DNA of 64,000 nt from Hirsutella rhossiliensis (lineage: Eukaryota; Ascomycota; Sordariomycetes; Hypocreales; Ophiocordycipitaceae). The notes under the pieces were generated by a model. The model ran no database searches, had not been told where the DNA came from, and saw only the letters and a program-made list of their open reading frames with translations. This document shows positions 62,094 through 64,000 of this stretch, in pieces; the first letter of the stretch is position 1; the number at the start of each line of letters is the position of its first letter. The position numbers and the translations under genes were made by a program. The DNA lies in assembly GCF_020360975.1 (NCBI RefSeq), contig NW_025408678.1, forward strand, positions 186,001-250,000, read 5' to 3'.

Positions 62094-63155
62094 TTATTCC
62101 ATGGTGCTGACGTCAGTGAAGCTATCCTCGGCCTTCCACATCAACCACATGAAGAGGCTGCGATACGGGGCAAACTTGGCCGACATGTCGAGCATGTCCT
62201 TCTCCGACATGTACTTCCACTTGCCCCCTTTTGACTTGAGCTTGGCCACATCTCGTCCGGCAAAGGCAGCCATGCCTCTCTGGACGCCCAGGTCGCCGGT
62301 GGAGAAGACGTCCATCCGCTTGAGTCCGAAGAGGGCAAACATCTCGACCGACCACCGGCCCAGGCCACGCACCGCGACGAGCCTCTCGACGAGCTCGTCG
62401 TAGGGCGCGTCGTGCAGCATATTTGCGCTCAGCTCCCGGCTTGCAAACTTGTCTGCCAGCCCCTGGATGTACTCGGCCTTGCGCTGCGACAGTCCGGCCG
62501 TCCGCAGCTTGTCCAGCGGGCATTGGGCCACCTCGGAGGGATGCGGGAACCTGGGCGTCGGGTCCTCGTGCTGGCCAAAGAGGCCGACGAATTTTGCCTT
62601 GATGGACTTGGCGGCGGCGCCCGACACTTGCTGAGATATGATGCCGCTCGCCAGGCTCTCAAATGGGTCTATTCTCTCAGCCAGGCCCTCGGGCGAGAAC
62701 ATTTTGCAGGGATTCTTCTCGATGAGAGGGCGCAGCCGCTCGTCAACCTTGATGAGATGCTCGCAGGCCTCCTGGAGAATGGTGTGTGTCGTCGTCCTGA
62801 CCGCCTGTGCTTTCGAGGGCGAAACGGAGCCGGCATGTCGCGACGCCACCAGGCGTGAAGTCTCTGGCGACACGAGAGTCGCATTGGTAGACGCAGGGTC
62901 CGCTATCCGAGCGAGCGTCTTGTGGCGAGCCGTTGGTGGCCCGTCGCCTTGCTCGGCAGCCACCGGTTCTGGCGTCGGTGTGAGAGGCCGGGGTGCTGCA
63001 GGTTGCGCGCGTCTCTTTATTGGGGTGACGGGGTTGGGTGCTGTCGCAACATCTGGTCCGGCCTTTCTCTTGCGTCTGCTCGGCGGCGGCGGGAGGGGGG
63101 CTAGCTTCGTGTCTGCCTGAGCGCTGAGTCGGGTGGAGCGCCTCGGGGCGGACAT
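62094..63155 (-). CDS. MAG1: DNA-3-methyladenine glycosylase, HhH-GPD family
   Basis: One exon, 353 aa from ATG 63155 (MSAPRRSTRLSAQ). It removes alkylated purines such as 3-methyladenine to start base-excision repair. The HhH-GPD core runs from about residue 130: HLIKVDERLRPLIEKN, PFESLASGIISQQVSGAAAKSI, the helix-hairpin-helix region LRTAGLSQRKAEYIQGLA and LVAVRGLGRWSVEMFALFGL, and the catalytic Asp in DVFSTGDLGVQRGM. It ends YRSLFMWLMWKAEDSF. The first 120 residues are basic and disordered with KRRKA-like patches, fitting nuclear targeting. An in-frame upstream ATG at 63248 would add 31 residues free of acids and rich in Arg/Thr/Ser/Leu, resembling a mitochondrial presequence; I prefer 63155 as the main start. 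Confidence 0.93.
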   Translation of the reverse strand: MSAPRRSTRLSAQADTKLAPLPPPPSRRKRKAGPDVATAPNPVTPIKRRAQPAAPRPLTPTPEPVAAEQGDGPPTARHKTLARIADPASTNATLVSPETSRLVASRHAGSVSPSKAQAVRTTTHTILQEACEHLIKVDERLRPLIEKNPCKMFSPEGLAERIDPFESLASGIISQQVSGAAAKSIKAKFVGLFGQHEDPTPRFPHPSEVAQCPLDKLRTAGLSQRKAEYIQGLADKFASRELSANMLHDAPYDELVERLVAVRGLGRWSVEMFALFGLKRMDVFSTGDLGVQRGMAAFAGRDVAKLKSKGGKWKYMSEKDMLDMSAKFAPYRSLFMWLMWKAEDSFTDVSTME

Positions 63156-64000
63156 GAGCAGACGATGGGCGCCGAAGCACGTCCTGGTGGGCGGGAGAAT
63201 ACGAGAGGTGCACGTGGAGATGACTGGTTTGGTCAAAGGCAACGGCATGAGAGGGCCAGCAATCTCTTGCAACGGGCGGTCTTCGGTCTTGTGGGGGGCG
63301 ACGTTGAATCAAGCGTTGGGTAACGTCTGGGGTTTCAACACCGGGAGTGAATTCCCATGGATGACGGAAGCTGACGGACAGCCAAGGGGCGTGGCACTAG
63401 GCCTTTTCGGGCCCCAGCAGCTAAGTTAGCTACTGCTACAGTAATTACGGCACAGGCTCGAGGAGTTGATGTTTTGTCTCTATGCTCCGTGATGCGCGAT
63501 GGCGCAACAAGAGCTAATTACCGTCGTGTGTCTTTAACCGGCCAGACCTTTTGTCACAGTGGACAATTGGCACTGTCGGCGCGAGGCACGTCACTCCGTA
63601 TTCCGACATGCCGGCGCTTGCTAGAGCTTGCTATTCGACTCGGCCAGTCCGCCTTGGCCTTGCAACGGTAGGCAGGTGTTACGCAGCGGAGGGGAGCAGA
63701 GGCCAACATTGAACAGGAGTTTCCGTCTCGGCCGTGGTTGGTCACAAAGGCACGGGTAAACTTGCTCGACGAAACGCACGAGACGGGATAGAACCACGGG
63801 CCACACTTTATTCAGGTGGCACGCGTGCGTCCTGATGGACCAGCAGACGTCTTGTATATGCGAATACACAGCCTGCTGTGTGCTGGAACAGCGGCGGCTT
63901 CTTCGCAGCGGTAGTCAACCGTGGTAGCGGCTCTCCCTTCCATCTCCGCTGCGTGTTTTACTCGGCCTTTTACTTGGCTCTGTTTGACTTGGGTTCGGCA
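63156..64000. other. Region upstream of MAG1 to the window end
   Basis: 845 bp with no supported gene; it should contain the MAG1 promoter. One TACAGTAATTAC element lies near 63434. Confidence 0.5.

Overview
The window is nuclear DNA of a filamentous ascomycete, most likely a Sordariomycete and perhaps Hypocreales. The evidence is GC-rich genes with short introns (about 50-90 nt, GT...AG, often with CTAAC/CTGAC-like branch sites), long pyrimidine-rich leaders before start codons, GPI-anchored wall proteins of the Gel and Ecm33 types, and large disordered proteins of filamentous-fungal character. No rRNA, no convincing tRNA, no transposon and no CRISPR array was found. All gene models below were built by hand from reading frames and splice signals.

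Layout. 1-981: 3' end of HIS7 (cyclase half). 1386-2356 (-): ornithine decarboxylase antizyme, with an intact UCC-UGA +1 frameshift site and a hairpin that starts on it. 3665-5832 (-): ArfGAP/UBA protein with a 17-nt microexon. 7872-10950 (+): Osh3-type oxysterol-binding protein (GOLD-PH-FFAT-ORD). 12635-14064 (+): ILV5. 15050-16541 (+): GH72 glucanosyltransferase. 17447-18405 (+): dienoyl-CoA isomerase, meeting TFB5 (18416-18917, -) tail to tail. 20236-20733 (+): small membrane protein with a PPPY motif. 23614-28868 (+): 1714-aa disordered protein with Ala/Gly-rich segments. 29772-31004 (+): mitochondrial carrier. 31417-32207 (-): ribosomal protein eL22. 32870-43561 (-): intronless-looking giant Glu/Ala/Pro repeat protein of 3563 aa. 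45572-47252 (-): DBP5 helicase. 48728-49843 (-): Rds1-like secreted ferritin-fold protein. 51356-53141 (-): YtcJ-type amidohydrolase with a probable GC-AG intron. 54109-55759 (+): SPF45 splicing factor. 56829-58125 (-): Ecm33-type wall protein. 62094-63155 (-): 3-methyladenine DNA glycosylase.

Most genes are independent housekeeping genes (amino acid synthesis, polyamine control, lipid transfer, wall building, mRNA export and splicing, DNA repair); I see no biosynthetic cluster. The most notable signals are the recoding cassette in the antizyme gene, the giant low-complexity protein with two kinds of repeat array, the 17-nt microexon that completes the ArfGAP zinc finger, and the disordered protein with repeated Ala/Gly-rich segments. 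Long gene-poor stretches (up to 4 kb upstream of ECM33) hold microsatellites, short tandem repeats and palindromes.
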